Origin: Bacteroidetes bacterium UBA6221
Lineage (GTDB): Bacteria; Bacteroidota; Bacteroidia; Chitinophagales; Chitinophagaceae
DNA length: 64,000 bases
Reading direction: 5' to 3'
Assembly: GCA_002421685.1 (NCBI GenBank)
Contig: DISB01000008.1
Location: 62,001 to 126,000 of the forward strand
Positions 43,739-54,033 of this stretch are shown here, piece by piece. The translations under genes and the position numbers were made by a program. How positions within the stretch are numbered: the first letter of the stretch is position 1; the number at the start of each line of letters is the position of its first letter. A model generated the notes under the pieces. That model saw only the letters and a program-made list of their open reading frames with translations, had not been told where the DNA came from and did no database searches.

Positions 43739-45295
43739 TTATAAAAGAACAAAATTTATCGGGTTAAGATTTCTAGGACGTCCATCAGGTCCACGAGCTT
43801 TTATATTTTCAATATACACCCTATCCCCGGGTTTACTCCTCTTAATCAGGTCAATTATGTCCTTATTTTTATTCAGGTAAGGTCCATCTGATGTGAAGGG
43901 CCCCTGTAGTTCACCACGCTTGGGTACCAGGCTTATTTCATAGCCTGTTACTACGAACCTTGTATCAAAGTCAAAGTTTTTCAGAGCAGCAACAACCCCT
44001 ATTTGGGCCTTCAGTGTGCTGGACGGGATACCACCGCTTGTCTTTCCGCCAACTTCAGCTATTGGGTCTGGTATGTATTTAACACGCACTTCCATTGCGC
44101 CCACTTTCTTCACGCCGCCTTCGGTCTTAGCATTGATGTTAGCCATCACTTTGCCGGGCTTTGTAGCAGTCACAATATAGTGCCCTATACCTGCTTGTGC
44201 ATCAGACTTTACGTCGGCACCGTCTATCTGCACTGAAATGTCCTGCAGCGAATACCCTGCTGCCGATACGGTTATCGGGTTGGGTACGCCAATATAGAAC
44301 ACGTTCATCTTATCAAGCTGTATAGATGCACCGGTAGAACCTACCATGTAGTCGAAAGAGAAATCACGTTCTTCCTTCCGTCCTCCAAGGTCAATAGATA
44401 CACGGCCTTTAACAGTTTTAAGGCCTATACCTGAAGCAGTTACCTCATACTGTCCAACTCCGTCTTTGATCTCTTTAATAGCACCTCCACCCTGGGTAAC
44501 TTGTATTACCGGATCCAAACTTTTGTTATAAGCTGCCAGCAATATCTTAGCTTCTATCTTTTGTCCTTCAAGCGCATAACTTGTAGTAGGCACAGCAATA
44601 GCTTCGAAGGCGTCAAATTTTATCACTTCTTCACCGGCTTCGGCAGCCAATGTATTCAATATCAGCGCCTCACTGTTCCGGATATCATTCTGAAATTTCG
44701 ACATCAGCGTCACAACCGCCATTGTAGGCATATTGTAGAAGTAAGCTGTCGACCAGTCGCCTTGAGGGTTGTTATCATTCTTCTGAACTTCCGCTACTTT
44801 TATAGGAAGGTCTTTAGCAATCTGCGCCTTGTTATTAGGATTAACCAGGTTAAGCAAATCTTCCCTTAATTGTTGCAATTGACTTTTCAGCGTATCCCCC
44901 CCCCTGCGCTCTACCAGCAAAAGAGTACTCGCATCAATGTTATCTTTCCTTTTGATTTCACCATCATCTTCGTATCCGCCGGCTTCTACTATTACCCTTT
45001 CTTTCCATTCCTGTAATTTGGCTATCATAGCTTCAGACTTCGCTTTTGCTACTTTAGCCCTGTCATTATACTTTTTTATACGGTCACGCTGTACCGGATC
45101 ATCCTCTTTTGACTGAAAGTTCTTATATATTTCTTCGTTTTTCGCCTCGATAGACGTATTCGACGAGGTAATACTTTCATTAATCACTTCAAAAGCATGC
45201 AGGATTTCGGACGATACGTTGAGTGCCAGCATAGCGGTCAACACCAGATACATCAGGTTGATCATTAGCTGCCGCGGCTCTTTAGGTAGAGACAT
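43739..45295 (-). CDS. gldM: Gliding motility / type IX motor protein GldM (PorM)
   Basis: The 518-residue protein starts MSLPKEPRQLMINLMYLVLT, a short cytoplasmic tail and single membrane helix typical of GldM, and continues as a long periplasmic shaft of helical and Ig-like domains. GldL and GldM form the proton-driven motor that energises type IX secretion and gliding. Gap to gldL is 69 nt. All key family features are present; nothing odd is seen. Confidence 0.95.
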   Translation of the reverse strand: MSLPKEPRQLMINLMYLVLTAMLALNVSSEILHAFEVINESITSSNTSIEAKNEEIYKNFQSKEDDPVQRDRIKKYNDRAKVAKAKSEAMIAKLQEWKERVIVEAGGYEDDGEIKRKDNIDASTLLLVERRGGDTLKSQLQQLREDLLNLVNPNNKAQIAKDLPIKVAEVQKNDNNPQGDWSTAYFYNMPTMAVVTLMSKFQNDIRNSEALILNTLAAEAGEEVIKFDAFEAIAVPTTSYALEGQKIEAKILLAAYNKSLDPVIQVTQGGGAIKEIKDGVGQYEVTASGIGLKTVKGRVSIDLGGRKEERDFSFDYMVGSTGASIQLDKMNVFYIGVPNPITVSAAGYSLQDISVQIDGADVKSDAQAGIGHYIVTATKPGKVMANINAKTEGGVKKVGAMEVRVKYIPDPIAEVGGKTSGGIPSSTLKAQIGVVAALKNFDFDTRFVVTGYEISLVPKRGELQGPFTSDGPYLNKNKDIIDLIKRSKPGDRVYIENIKARGPDGRPRNLNPINFVLL

Positions 45296-45364
45296 CCTGT
45301 TATAATTTTTCTAAGGTTATATTAATCTTTTTTCAAACAATATTTCACGTCAATATCCTATCGA

Positions 45365-46183
45365 CTATCGGCCCTGCATTGCTGCAAGCATGTTTCCGTA
45401 TATCTGGTTTAATGTAGTCAGGTTTTTCGACAACAACCCTATTTGCTCTTTAGCAGCTACCGCATCCTGTGCACTTGATGCCATAGCGTCTGATGCGCTC
45501 ACCAGGTTGCTATAGAATTTGTTCATTGCTTTCAGATGGTTGTTTGCGTCCTGCAGCTCCACTTCATATATCTGGTTCAGAGAGCCCAGGTTCCTAGACA
45601 ACACTTGTACCTGCTCGTGGAATTTGGCAGTATCGTCCGCAGCGTTGTTGAACGACTGCATAGTATTGCTGGCACCTACGAATGTATTTTTCATTTCGCT
45701 TAAGGCTCCGGCCGCATCACGGGCACTTTGAGAATATTCATTGGTAGCAGATGTTATTTCAGTAATATCCTTTATTTGTTCTACCACAGCACCAAACCTT
45801 TGGAAATTGTCACCGAGTTTCCTGATATTGGCAGGGGTGATCTGGGCATCTTCCATCATTTTATCCAATGAAGCGCCCGGAGATATCTTACCGGCAGCTG
45901 AATCAAATTTCGTGCCCTTACGGTATGCCTCTACATGCGGGTTTTCATCGATATTCGGATAAAACCTTTCCCAATAATAATCTTTATGTGGGGGCAATAT
46001 ACCCAACATTGCAAATATAAATGCTTCAGTGATCATTCCCACAGTCAACATAACGCCAGCACCAGGCCAGTGTTGTATCTTAAACAGGGCTCCCAAAAGT
46101 ACTACTGACGCACCAAGGCCAATTATGAAATTCTTGAAGTATTTACCCTGCTTGGTTTCAAAAAACAGCGCTACTGAATTCAT
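45365..46183 (-). CDS. gldL: Gliding motility / type IX motor protein GldL (PorL)
   Basis: The 272-residue protein has two N-terminal membrane helices (about 17-35 and 42-62, the second with MLTVGMITEAFIFAMLGI). Its Glu in TEAF lies in the membrane and is the expected proton-handling residue. The rest is a cytoplasmic helical domain with repeats such as LSRNLGSLNQIYEVEL and LSKNLTTLNQIYGNML. It lies between gldK and gldM, as in other Bacteroidota. Confidence 0.95.
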   Translation of the reverse strand: MNSVALFFETKQGKYFKNFIIGLGASVVLLGALFKIQHWPGAGVMLTVGMITEAFIFAMLGILPPHKDYYWERFYPNIDENPHVEAYRKGTKFDSAAGKISPGASLDKMMEDAQITPANIRKLGDNFQRFGAVVEQIKDITEITSATNEYSQSARDAAGALSEMKNTFVGASNTMQSFNNAADDTAKFHEQVQVLSRNLGSLNQIYEVELQDANNHLKAMNKFYSNLVSASDAMASSAQDAVAAKEQIGLLSKNLTTLNQIYGNMLAAMQGR

Positions 46184-46281
46184 CTTTATTGTATTTTTTC
46201 TAAGGGTTGAAAAATATTTTGTTGTTGTTATTATTTAAAACCTATTTCCTGTGTCAATTATTATTAACCAAAAGTTAAAGC

Positions 46282-47538
46282 TTACCGCCTGTTGGTTAAT
46301 GCTGGTTGTATTTGTTGATATATGCAACGGAAACCAATGTAAGATTTCGCAGTATCAGCAAATTCATAATCGCGCGTACCGTTTTGCAGGTAGAATGCAA
46401 CATCCCTCCAGCTACCGCCTCGTACCACTTTGCGTGTCATCCATAGGGGATCATCTTCCTGTAACTGGTAGTTAACCGTTGGGTTAACATCGGCGACAGT
46501 CTGGTATGCTGTACCAAAATAAGTAGATGCAGTCCACTCAGATACATTGCCTGCCATGTTATACAAGCCATAATCGTTGGGCCAGTAGCGGTCAACAGGT
46601 ACTGTGTACAATCCACCGTCTGATGCATAGTCACCACGCTGAGGCTTGAAGTTGGCCAGGTAGCAACCTTTTTTGTTAACTATATAAGGGCCACCCCAGG
46701 GATACGGAGACTCTGTGCGACCACCGCGCGCTGCGTATTCCCATTGTTCTTCTGTAGGCAGTTTGAACTGGCCTTCAAAATACAGCCTGTTACGCTCACG
46801 CTCCGATTTCCACAGGTTGGTCCTCCAATGGCAGAAGGCCACGGCCTGGTGCCAATTAACACCTACCACGGGATAAGTATCAAAAGCGGGGAACCAGTTA
46901 TACTGCAGAGCGATTGGCTCATTGTATGAATATTGCAATTGACGTACCCAAACTGTTGTGTCAGGATAAACGGCCACGTCGTATTTTTTCACGAATTCCG
47001 TACGTGACTGTCCCTGGTTGGCAACATTAGCGCCATAATCGTATGTTTCGTAATGAAAAACCAACTTAGAGTTATCTAACTCTTTCTTTCCCCATCCCGA
47101 AGCATCAACAGGAATATAGAAATTGGCCAGTTGGTCCTGCAGATCAGGATCGTTCCAGTTAATCTTCTTCCTCATGTCTACCTGCTGAGTACCATCATCC
47201 AGGTCGATATAATCACCTAACTGAACGTGGGCTATGGAATCGCGCACGTAATTTGTAAACTGGCGGTATTCCATATTGGCTATCTCAGTCGCGTCCATGT
47301 AGAAACCGGAAACCTGGGTGGTGCGTATCATCGCATCTTGTTTCCCGCGAACATCCTCATCGCTTGCGCCCATTTTAAACACTCCGGTCGGAACATAAAC
47401 CATACCTAACGGAACTGGCGCTTTGTAATTCAACATGTTTGGCTCTCCAACCAGTTGGCCACCGTTGCCCGGGGTTCCGCAGCTCGCAGCAAATGCAAGT
47501 AACGCCACAGCTGAGATCTTCAGGGAAAGTTGTTTCAT
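46282..47538 (-). CDS. gldK: Gliding motility / type IX lipoprotein GldK (PorK)
   Basis: The 418-residue lipoprotein has lipobox AASC (Cys 20) and a formylglycine-generating-enzyme-like domain at about 45-410 (PTGVFKMGASD, PTEEQWEYAARGG, VVRGGSWRD, FRCIYQ). GldK rings with GldN at the outer membrane of the type IX machine. It is the first gene of the locus and lies 98 nt before gldL. Within the upstream 180 nt I found no exact promoter box, only a TTTATTTG. Confidence 0.95.
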   Translation of the reverse strand: MKQLSLKISAVALLAFAASCGTPGNGGQLVGEPNMLNYKAPVPLGMVYVPTGVFKMGASDEDVRGKQDAMIRTTQVSGFYMDATEIANMEYRQFTNYVRDSIAHVQLGDYIDLDDGTQQVDMRKKINWNDPDLQDQLANFYIPVDASGWGKKELDNSKLVFHYETYDYGANVANQGQSRTEFVKKYDVAVYPDTTVWVRQLQYSYNEPIALQYNWFPAFDTYPVVGVNWHQAVAFCHWRTNLWKSERERNRLYFEGQFKLPTEEQWEYAARGGRTESPYPWGGPYIVNKKGCYLANFKPQRGDYASDGGLYTVPVDRYWPNDYGLYNMAGNVSEWTASTYFGTAYQTVADVNPTVNYQLQEDDPLWMTRKVVRGGSWRDVAFYLQNGTRDYEFADTAKSYIGFRCIYQQIQPALTNRR

Positions 47539-47721
47539 ACTACGTTTGTTAATTTTTTTTGCGTTTAGGCAAATAAAGTAATTTTTTGGTTAAGAAGCTA
47601 ATATGAGCCTCAACCGATGCACAATATTTAAAGTTTTTTCCAAAAATGCAAGTTTCAAAAAAAAAATTGTTAATAATCCCCGGTGGTAAATATGGCGAAA
47701 AAACAATTAATAAGCAATATC

Positions 47722-49746
47722 TTATAACTTTATTTCCAACATTTGTTCAACGGCCTTTATATCGCCTGTAACCAGCCTGCACGATTCGGTATCACACACA
47801 TAAATTTTCATTTCTTTTTCATCGTATTTGCCCGCCAGTAGCGGAACTCCAGCCTCATTGGCGCCAGGGCTGATAAAGTAACAATGGGGCATCGCCGACC
47901 TTTTAAACGTTGTTGCACCTCTTCCTGTTGAGGCGCCGGTTATTATCACGGTGGCATATCCTGCTGTTTTTCTTTGCGCGGCTATTGCCCATGCCGAGAA
48001 TGATGTGGCATACCTGCCGGCAGAGCTTTGCATCCTATCCAGCATATACCTGCCTTGTTCTGCCCAGGCACTGCGCTCCATAAGCATACCCAACAAGATA
48101 AGATTTGATGCCATAATGCTGTTGGCCGAGGGCATAGAACCATCATATAGGTCAGTCTTCCTTACAGGAATATCCTTCTGCCTGTTTGAACTGTAATAGA
48201 AAAAAACTTTGTCGTCGTGCAGGAATTCTTTTTCAGTAATTTCTGCCAATGCAGCGGCGCGGGTTACCAATTCATTATTTCCTGAAACTGAGGCCAGTTG
48301 CAGCATAGCAGCGATAAGAAAAGCGTAATCATCGAGTTTGCCTTCGATTTTCGCGCTACCGTTTTTCCATGTGTGAAGCAGGTAATTATCATGTAAATAA
48401 CTCTCCCGCATCCACTGCATATGCTGTAACGCCTGTGCAATGTAATGTTCGTTTTTCATCACCTCGCCGGCTTGTGCGAGTGCCATATTCATCAATGCGT
48501 TCCATGCCAACAGGCATTTGTCGTCGGTAGCAGGGCGCAAACGTTTTTCCCTGGCCTGGAATAATTTCTGTTTTATACTAGAGATGTGTTCTTCGATTGC
48601 CTCCTTATCCATTCCATGCTCTCCTGCCAACTCATCGTAGCCGCGCGCTATATGCAGAATATTCGTCTCCTCCCAGTTGCCGGTTTCGCTTATTCCAAAG
48701 TGTTGCGCGGCAATGACGTCGCCGCCCGTGGCTTCGACCCATTCTTCCCACGTCCAGGTGTAAAACTTCCCCTCCACTCCCTCGCTGTCAGCGTCCAGGG
48801 CGCAATAAAAGCCTCCCTCCGGCGAGCTGAGTTCCCGTTTTACAAATTCAATGGTTTCATCCACGATAGCGCCATATTTCTTATTCCCTGTAATGGCGTA
48901 GGCGGTAGTATAGGCCATTACCAGCAAGGCGTTATCATACAGCATCTTTTCAAAATGGGGCGCCAGCCAGAATTTATCGGTGCTATACCGTGCAAATCCG
49001 CCACCCAACTGGTCGTAAATGCCTCCATCTGCCATGGCATCCAGGCTTTTCAGCGCCTGTTCCAGTGCTGGCTGATAGCCTGTATATTGGTAGTGTTCCA
49101 GCAAATATATAATCGTCGTGGTTGCGGGAAATTTAGGCGCATTCCCAAAGCCTCCGTATTCCTTGTCCGCCATAGCCAGCATATTGTCGGCAACGATGCG
49201 ACAAGCTGAGCTATCCCACCCTTTGCTTTTGTCGAGAGCCACCACGGATAGTTGCTTCAGGTAATTGAGCATCTGGTCTGTCTGTGCAGCTACTTCATCC
49301 TGTTGCGTTGCCCATATCTCATTCATGCGCTCCAGCACCTGCAACCATGACGGGCGGCCATACAGGGGCTTTGGCGGATAATAAGTTCCACCGTAAAAAG
49401 GTACCCTGTCCGGCGTTACAAACACATTCAATGGCCAGCCGCCCTGTTGACTGATAGCCTGTACCGCATCCATGTACATATGGTCCACATCGGGGTGTTC
49501 CTCCCTATCCACCTTGATATTGATAAAATGCCCGTTCATATACCCGGCGGTTGCCTCATCCTCGAAGCTCTCCCGCTCCATGACATGGCACCAGTGACAA
49601 GCTGCATAACCGATACTCACCAATACCGGTTTATTTTCCTTTTTAGCCCTTTCAAACGCCTCGTCACCCCATGGGTACCAATCCACGGGATTATGGGCAT
49701 GCTGCAGCAAATAAGGGCTTTGTTCGTCGATCAGTCTGTTGGCCAT
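47722..49746 (-). CDS. DUF255 thioredoxin-fold protein (YyaL/SSP411 type)
   Basis: The 674-residue cytosolic protein begins with a thioredoxin-fold DUF255 domain (about 1-165) carrying the CHWCHVM motif and GGWPLNVFVTPD, then an (alpha/alpha)6-barrel-like domain (about 180-560) seen in glycosidase-like proteins. The first domain is highly conserved from bacteria to human SSP411. The function is unproven. It stands alone, with the hemD terminator just upstream. A stretch of about 180 nt to gldK on its 3' side holds no gene. Confidence 0.9.
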   Translation of the reverse strand: MANRLIDEQSPYLLQHAHNPVDWYPWGDEAFERAKKENKPVLVSIGYAACHWCHVMERESFEDEATAGYMNGHFINIKVDREEHPDVDHMYMDAVQAISQQGGWPLNVFVTPDRVPFYGGTYYPPKPLYGRPSWLQVLERMNEIWATQQDEVAAQTDQMLNYLKQLSVVALDKSKGWDSSACRIVADNMLAMADKEYGGFGNAPKFPATTTIIYLLEHYQYTGYQPALEQALKSLDAMADGGIYDQLGGGFARYSTDKFWLAPHFEKMLYDNALLVMAYTTAYAITGNKKYGAIVDETIEFVKRELSSPEGGFYCALDADSEGVEGKFYTWTWEEWVEATGGDVIAAQHFGISETGNWEETNILHIARGYDELAGEHGMDKEAIEEHISSIKQKLFQAREKRLRPATDDKCLLAWNALMNMALAQAGEVMKNEHYIAQALQHMQWMRESYLHDNYLLHTWKNGSAKIEGKLDDYAFLIAAMLQLASVSGNNELVTRAAALAEITEKEFLHDDKVFFYYSSNRQKDIPVRKTDLYDGSMPSANSIMASNLILLGMLMERSAWAEQGRYMLDRMQSSAGRYATSFSAWAIAAQRKTAGYATVIITGASTGRGATTFKRSAMPHCYFISPGANEAGVPLLAGKYDEKEMKIYVCDTESCRLVTGDIKAVEQMLEIKL

Positions 49747-49775
49747 AACCGCAAGATACCGAAACCCGTACGCGC

Positions 49776-49808
49776 AAAAAAAATTGCCTGGCTAATGCCA
49801 GGCAATTT
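49776..49808 (-). terminator. Terminator of hemD
   Basis: AAATTGCCTGGC and GCCAGGCAATTT form a perfect 12 bp stem around a 4 nt loop, with eight T on the minus strand. Confidence 0.92.
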
Positions 49809-49829
49809 CGTATTCAGTATAACTACCTA

Positions 49830-50618
49830 TTATTTCCTTTCGTCCAGAAACATCTCCAACGCAGCTATCATAGAGGGTGCATTGGGGGCGGGCGCTTTAA
49901 TGTTAAGCGTCAGCCCTGCGTCTTCTATCGCTTTAGAAGTTGTGGGCCCGAATGCGCCTATCATCGTACCATTCTGCTGGTAGCCGGGCAGGTGCTCAAA
50001 CAAGGTCTGTACGCTGTTAGGGCTATAAAACAGGATAACATCATAGTTATTCTGCATAACAGGCTTAATATCGTTAGACAGCGTTTTGAACAACGTGGCT
50101 TCTACGAAATTTGCCCCTTCCGCAGTCAGATATTGTGCTATTTCATTCTTTCCGTTATCAGAAGTTGGCACAATGAATTTCTCGTTATTCTTGTGTTTTG
50201 CTATCACCTCCTGCAGGCCTTCCGGGCTACCGTCGGCCGAAAAGAACACTTTCCGTTTCCTGTATAGTATGAATTTTTGCAGGTAGAGGGCAACGGCTTC
50301 CGTACTGCAGAAGTATTTCATATCCTGCGATACCTTTATCTTCAGTTCTTCACAGATACGGAAAAAATGGTCTATAGCCTTGCGGCTGGCGAACACAATA
50401 GCCGTATACTCAGAGATATCTATTTTTTGCTTCCTGAATTCCTTCCCATCTATTCCCTCCACCATGATAAATGGGTGAAAATCAAGCTCTAAACCGTATT
50501 TCTTAGCCAGGTCGAAATAGGGTGATTTGTCTGTTACCGGCTTGGGCTGTGTTATCAGCACCTTGCTTATGCTCTCTTTCTTACCGTTGTGTTTTGTCGC
50601 ATGTTCTGATTTTGCCAT
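49830..50618 (-). CDS. hemD: Uroporphyrinogen-III synthase
   Basis: The 262-residue enzyme closes hydroxymethylbilane to uroporphyrinogen III in heme and corrinoid synthesis. HemD proteins are poorly conserved; here the two-domain pattern is visible with VLITQPKP, AIVFASRKAIDHFF and DVILFYSPNSVQTLFEHL. Pairing with a DUF4271 gene is a known Bacteroidota arrangement and supports the call. Gap to the DUF4271 gene is 58 nt, so the two are probably cotranscribed. Confidence 0.85.
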   Translation of the reverse strand: MAKSEHATKHNGKKESISKVLITQPKPVTDKSPYFDLAKKYGLELDFHPFIMVEGIDGKEFRKQKIDISEYTAIVFASRKAIDHFFRICEELKIKVSQDMKYFCSTEAVALYLQKFILYRKRKVFFSADGSPEGLQEVIAKHKNNEKFIVPTSDNGKNEIAQYLTAEGANFVEATLFKTLSNDIKPVMQNNYDVILFYSPNSVQTLFEHLPGYQQNGTMIGAFGPTTSKAIEDAGLTLNIKAPAPNAPSMIAALEMFLDERK

Positions 50619-50676
50619 ATGGGGTAGAACGGGTTGATTTGAACGTATTGAATAATTTTACCTGTATAACTTATTA

Positions 50677-51552
50677 CTAATAATACATTTCGCGTATCAA
50701 TAACTTTGTCAATAGTGCCATCGGCAATAATTCGGAAGCGCAAAGGTACGCAAAAAAATGGAATTTACTGAACTGGAAAAACGGCGCCAGTACCTGCCAC
50801 GACCTGAAGTAACGGTTGATAAACAGCAGCCCAACCAGGAAAAACGACAATACCATTGCCGGCTGTGCTATAGCCGGTTGGCTGAATGCCAGTAAAACTG
50901 TAAACGGCAGTAAGGTGATAGCAATTATCTTATTGATAAGAAATACATTATACATATAGTGACTGATAATGACGCGCACATTAAACGCCCATCCGCTGAA
51001 TCGCATCACCGCATACTTTGCTCCGTAAAGTCCCGCCAGGCTCAAAATCAGTATAGTTATCAGTAATGACGGATGATATACGGCATAACGTTGGGGCATA
51101 TTCAGTTTAAATATGTAATACAGGTACACACCTACCGATGCGGCAAAGAACAGGTTCATCAGCAGGTTGGGCACTACAGCCGTACCCATCTGGTCTTTAA
51201 GTTGCTGGCTACCGAAAGTAGGGCTCCTGAATGCCCGCAGCAGGTACTGAAAATACCTTGGGTTGCCAAAACGTATTATCCCGAAAGCCAGCAACAGGCC
51301 CATGATAAGATAAAAATCAAAAGTATTGTCATAAAACAGGTGCAGGTGCTCACGCGTAACGGGCACGCCGGCCATTAATGCTGGATGGCTTTGCATTATG
51401 CTGTCAACGGCCTTTACAGATATAACCTCAATAGCAGCTTTATTGATGACAATGCTGCTGTCAAAGGACAGTACATTCACTTTGGCATGCGCTACACCCG
51501 AAACAGCTAAAACGATCGTTAATAGCAATATTGTTCTCCTGAAAAACTTCAT
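50677..51552 (-). CDS. DUF4271 membrane protein
   Basis: The 291-residue protein has a signal-like first segment (about 1-23), a short exported stretch, and about six further membrane segments. The pattern and the position directly before hemD fit DUF4271, a Bacteroidota family of unknown function. A role in heme or tetrapyrrole handling is possible only by neighbourhood. A -7 box lies 16 nt upstream. Confidence 0.75.
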   Translation of the reverse strand: MKFFRRTILLLTIVLAVSGVAHAKVNVLSFDSSIVINKAAIEVISVKAVDSIMQSHPALMAGVPVTREHLHLFYDNTFDFYLIMGLLLAFGIIRFGNPRYFQYLLRAFRSPTFGSQQLKDQMGTAVVPNLLMNLFFAASVGVYLYYIFKLNMPQRYAVYHPSLLITILILSLAGLYGAKYAVMRFSGWAFNVRVIISHYMYNVFLINKIIAITLLPFTVLLAFSQPAIAQPAMVLSFFLVGLLFINRYFRSWQVLAPFFQFSKFHFFAYLCASELLPMALLTKLLIREMYY

Positions 51553-51568
51553 AACGTTCCCTGTAATG

Positions 51569-51576
51569 CAAAGTTA
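51569..51576 (-). promoter_or_regulatory. -7 box TAACTTTG for DUF4271-hemD
   Basis: TAACTTTG on the minus strand ends 16 nt before the ATG at 51552. Confidence 0.5.
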
Positions 51577-51598
51577 GCATTAGCAGGTAAACTTTTTG

Positions 51599-52147
51599 TT
51601 ATCCCTGCTGAAACAGGTTCAGGTCTTTCCTTACCATGTTATACAATACCTCCAGGTTGGGCTTCTGGCGGCTGTCGCAGTTTTGCAGGGCCGTTGTGCG
51701 CGATTGTTTAAAACATTCCATCAGTTCTTTCTCGCAGGTTACCCGCAATTCAACCGATATACGCCCCGCCCATCCCTCACGACATTTTTCGTCAACGTAA
51801 TTTTCACCTGCGAATAGCACTGCCGCGAGGGAAGATGGATGCAATTCTACCAGGTAGCGGCAAATAATGCTCAATTCGCTCATCATGTTTTCGTTCGCTT
51901 CCTTTAACATCCGGCACACCAGGTAGATGTAGAAGGGCCGGGTTTCATCATTTTCAGTAAATACGCTGTCCATCACGCTGTAGGCCTTATCACTATTGTT
52001 TACGCTGAACATGCCCGCATAATACTCTTTCGCTTCCTGCGATACCTGGGGATGAGCATAGTAATAATCAAAACTCTTCAACTCCTGTGCGTACAGGCAG
52101 GGGCTGCTGATGCAGGCCATCAGTAAGAGTAGCGTTTTGAGTGACAT
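51599..52147 (-). CDS. Secreted protein of unknown function
   Basis: The 182-residue protein has a signal peptide (about 1-20, ending LYAQ). The mature part is acidic, helical and cysteine-containing (five Cys after the signal, for example CRMLK, ICRYLV, DEKCREGW, VTCEKELMECF). I do not recognise a family. It lies upstream of DUF4271-hemD on the same strand, 46 nt away, and divergent to hemW. Confidence 0.65.
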   Translation of the reverse strand: MSLKTLLLLMACISSPCLYAQELKSFDYYYAHPQVSQEAKEYYAGMFSVNNSDKAYSVMDSVFTENDETRPFYIYLVCRMLKEANENMMSELSIICRYLVELHPSSLAAVLFAGENYVDEKCREGWAGRISVELRVTCEKELMECFKQSRTTALQNCDSRQKPNLEVLYNMVRKDLNLFQQG

Positions 52148-52237
52148 ATCCCTTTGAGCATCTAAAATAAAAAATTAAGACTACTGTAAGAAGTTGTTTT
52201 CCACATACTGTATAATTTGACCTTATTTTGCCGTCTT

Positions 52238-53365
52238 ATGGCGGGTATATACATCCACATCCCTTTTTGCAGACAGGCATGTAATTATTGCAATTTCCAT
52301 TTTTCCACTTCGCTGAAGTTGAAGAAGGAAATGCTGGCAGCCATACATGCTGAGCTGGAATTGCAAAAACACTACCTGGATAACCCAGTCATTGAAACAA
52401 TTTACCTGGGAGGAGGAACTCCTTCGCTGCTTGCTGCAGATGAAATAGAAATGCTTACAGACCATATTGCCAGGCATTACGATATTAATTCGCTGAAGGA
52501 ATTCACCATTGAAACCAATCCCGACGATCTTGCGCTACCCTACATCAAAAGCCTGCGGCACACGCTTATTAACCGTTTCAGTATCGGCGTTCAGTCATTT
52601 TTTGATACGGACCTGCTGTACATGAACCGCGCACACAACGCAAGGGAAGCTGATAATGCCATAAAAGCAGTACAGGATGCAGGCTTCGGCAATATTACTA
52701 TCGACCTGATATATGGCACACCGGGATTGACGGACAAAAACTGGCAGTACAACCTGCAACAGGTCAATGAACTCGGTGTGCCGCATTTCTCAGCATATGC
52801 ATTGACGGTAGAAGAAAAAACGGCTCTGCATCACAACATCAAATCAGGGAAATCACAACCGGTCAATCCTGAACAATCTGCCAGCCAGTTTGAAATACTG
52901 ATGGACTTTGCGGAACAGGCGGGTTTTGAGCATTATGAAATTTCCAACCTTGCAAAACCGGGGCACCATGCCATACACAATACCAACTACTGGCTGGGTA
53001 TTCCATATATCGGCATCGGCCCCTCGGCACATTCTTTCAACGGCACTACCCGCCAGTGGAATATTGCCAACAATGCATTGTACATCAAAAGCCTGTTACA
53101 AGACAAGCAATTGAATTTTGAGCTGGAAGTTTTGACGCCCGAACAAAGCCTGAACGAGTACATCATGACTTCGCTACGCACATCGTGGGGACTGGACATT
53201 GAAAAAGTGGCCCGTGATTGGGGCGGGGATTATGTTAATGCTGTCCTGGAAGACAGTGAGCGCTTTATTGAAGACGGGAAACTCATTCGGGACAACAACT
53301 CACTCGTATTGACGAACAAAGGCAAGCTGTTTGCTGACTATATTGCAGGGGAATTGTTTGTCTAA
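52238..53365 (+). CDS. hemW: Radical SAM protein HemW (heme chaperone; HemN-like)
   Basis: The 375-residue protein has the cluster motif CxxxCxxC at 11, 15 and 18 (FCRQACNYCNF), with the extra aromatic residue usual in HemW, and GGGTPSLL for S-adenosylmethionine. The HemN C-terminal region is present (NEYIMTSLRTSWGLD). HemW binds heme and hands it to respiratory enzymes; older names call it coproporphyrinogen oxidase-like, and it lacks the HemN N-terminal extension. The ATG at 52238 starts the family. Together with hemD it gives a loose tetrapyrrole cluster. Confidence 0.88.
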   Translation: MAGIYIHIPFCRQACNYCNFHFSTSLKLKKEMLAAIHAELELQKHYLDNPVIETIYLGGGTPSLLAADEIEMLTDHIARHYDINSLKEFTIETNPDDLALPYIKSLRHTLINRFSIGVQSFFDTDLLYMNRAHNAREADNAIKAVQDAGFGNITIDLIYGTPGLTDKNWQYNLQQVNELGVPHFSAYALTVEEKTALHHNIKSGKSQPVNPEQSASQFEILMDFAEQAGFEHYEISNLAKPGHHAIHNTNYWLGIPYIGIGPSAHSFNGTTRQWNIANNALYIKSLLQDKQLNFELEVLTPEQSLNEYIMTSLRTSWGLDIEKVARDWGGDYVNAVLEDSERFIEDGKLIRDNNSLVLTNKGKLFADYIAGELFV

Positions 53366-53394
53366 TAAAATCAAAGCATACTTATCTTTATGTC

Positions 53395-54033
53395 ATGAGA
53401 AGTTTCCGCATACTGATACCAATACTTTTTAGCTGTTTGAGTTCTTTCGGACAACCTGTTTCGAAAAAATACGTATTCTACCTGCATGGGGCCATAGTGC
53501 AGCAGCAGGGCGAAAATGCTGTGAGCAGCACTTACGGCAAATACATGTACCGTGCCATTGTTGACAGTCTCAAAAAAAACGGGTTTATCGTCATAAGCGA
53601 AGTACGGCCCAAGGACGCCACTTTTGATGGTTATAGCGGCAAGGTAGCCGTACAGTTAGATTCGCTGCTGCAAACAGGGGTACGACCTCAAAACATCACC
53701 GTGTTAGGCGCATCCGTAGGCGCTGCAATGGCACTGGAAGTGGCCATGCTCACCGGCAACAGGCAGGTGAACTATGCATTGATGGGCGTATGTAGCGACA
53801 GCAGCCCACGCAAATACCAACAAAAGAAAATATGCGGCAATTTCTTTTCGGTTTACGAAACGTCCGACGGGCCGGGTTCCTGCAAAGAGTTGTTGTTCAA
53901 CCGTTCCTGCGTAAGCGGTTTTAAAGAAGTGAAGCTCAATATGGGCAACGGTCATGGCTTTTTATATCAACCCTACAAAGAATGGCTGCATCCTTTGGTG
54001 CAATGGATGAACGAAGCTGCAGACAAGAACTAA
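53395..54033 (+). CDS. Secreted alpha/beta-hydrolase-like protein
   Basis: The 212-residue protein has a signal peptide (about 1-19). YVFYLHGAIVQ opens an alpha/beta hydrolase fold, GASVGA near 105 is the nucleophile elbow, and NGHGFLY near the C terminus supplies the likely His. The start lies 29 nt after hemW, so cotranscription is likely. Substrate unknown. It ends overlapping the convergent oxidoreductase gene by 4 nt. Confidence 0.65.
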   Translation: MRSFRILIPILFSCLSSFGQPVSKKYVFYLHGAIVQQQGENAVSSTYGKYMYRAIVDSLKKNGFIVISEVRPKDATFDGYSGKVAVQLDSLLQTGVRPQNITVLGASVGAAMALEVAMLTGNRQVNYALMGVCSDSSPRKYQQKKICGNFFSVYETSDGPGSCKELLFNRSCVSGFKEVKLNMGNGHGFLYQPYKEWLHPLVQWMNEAADKN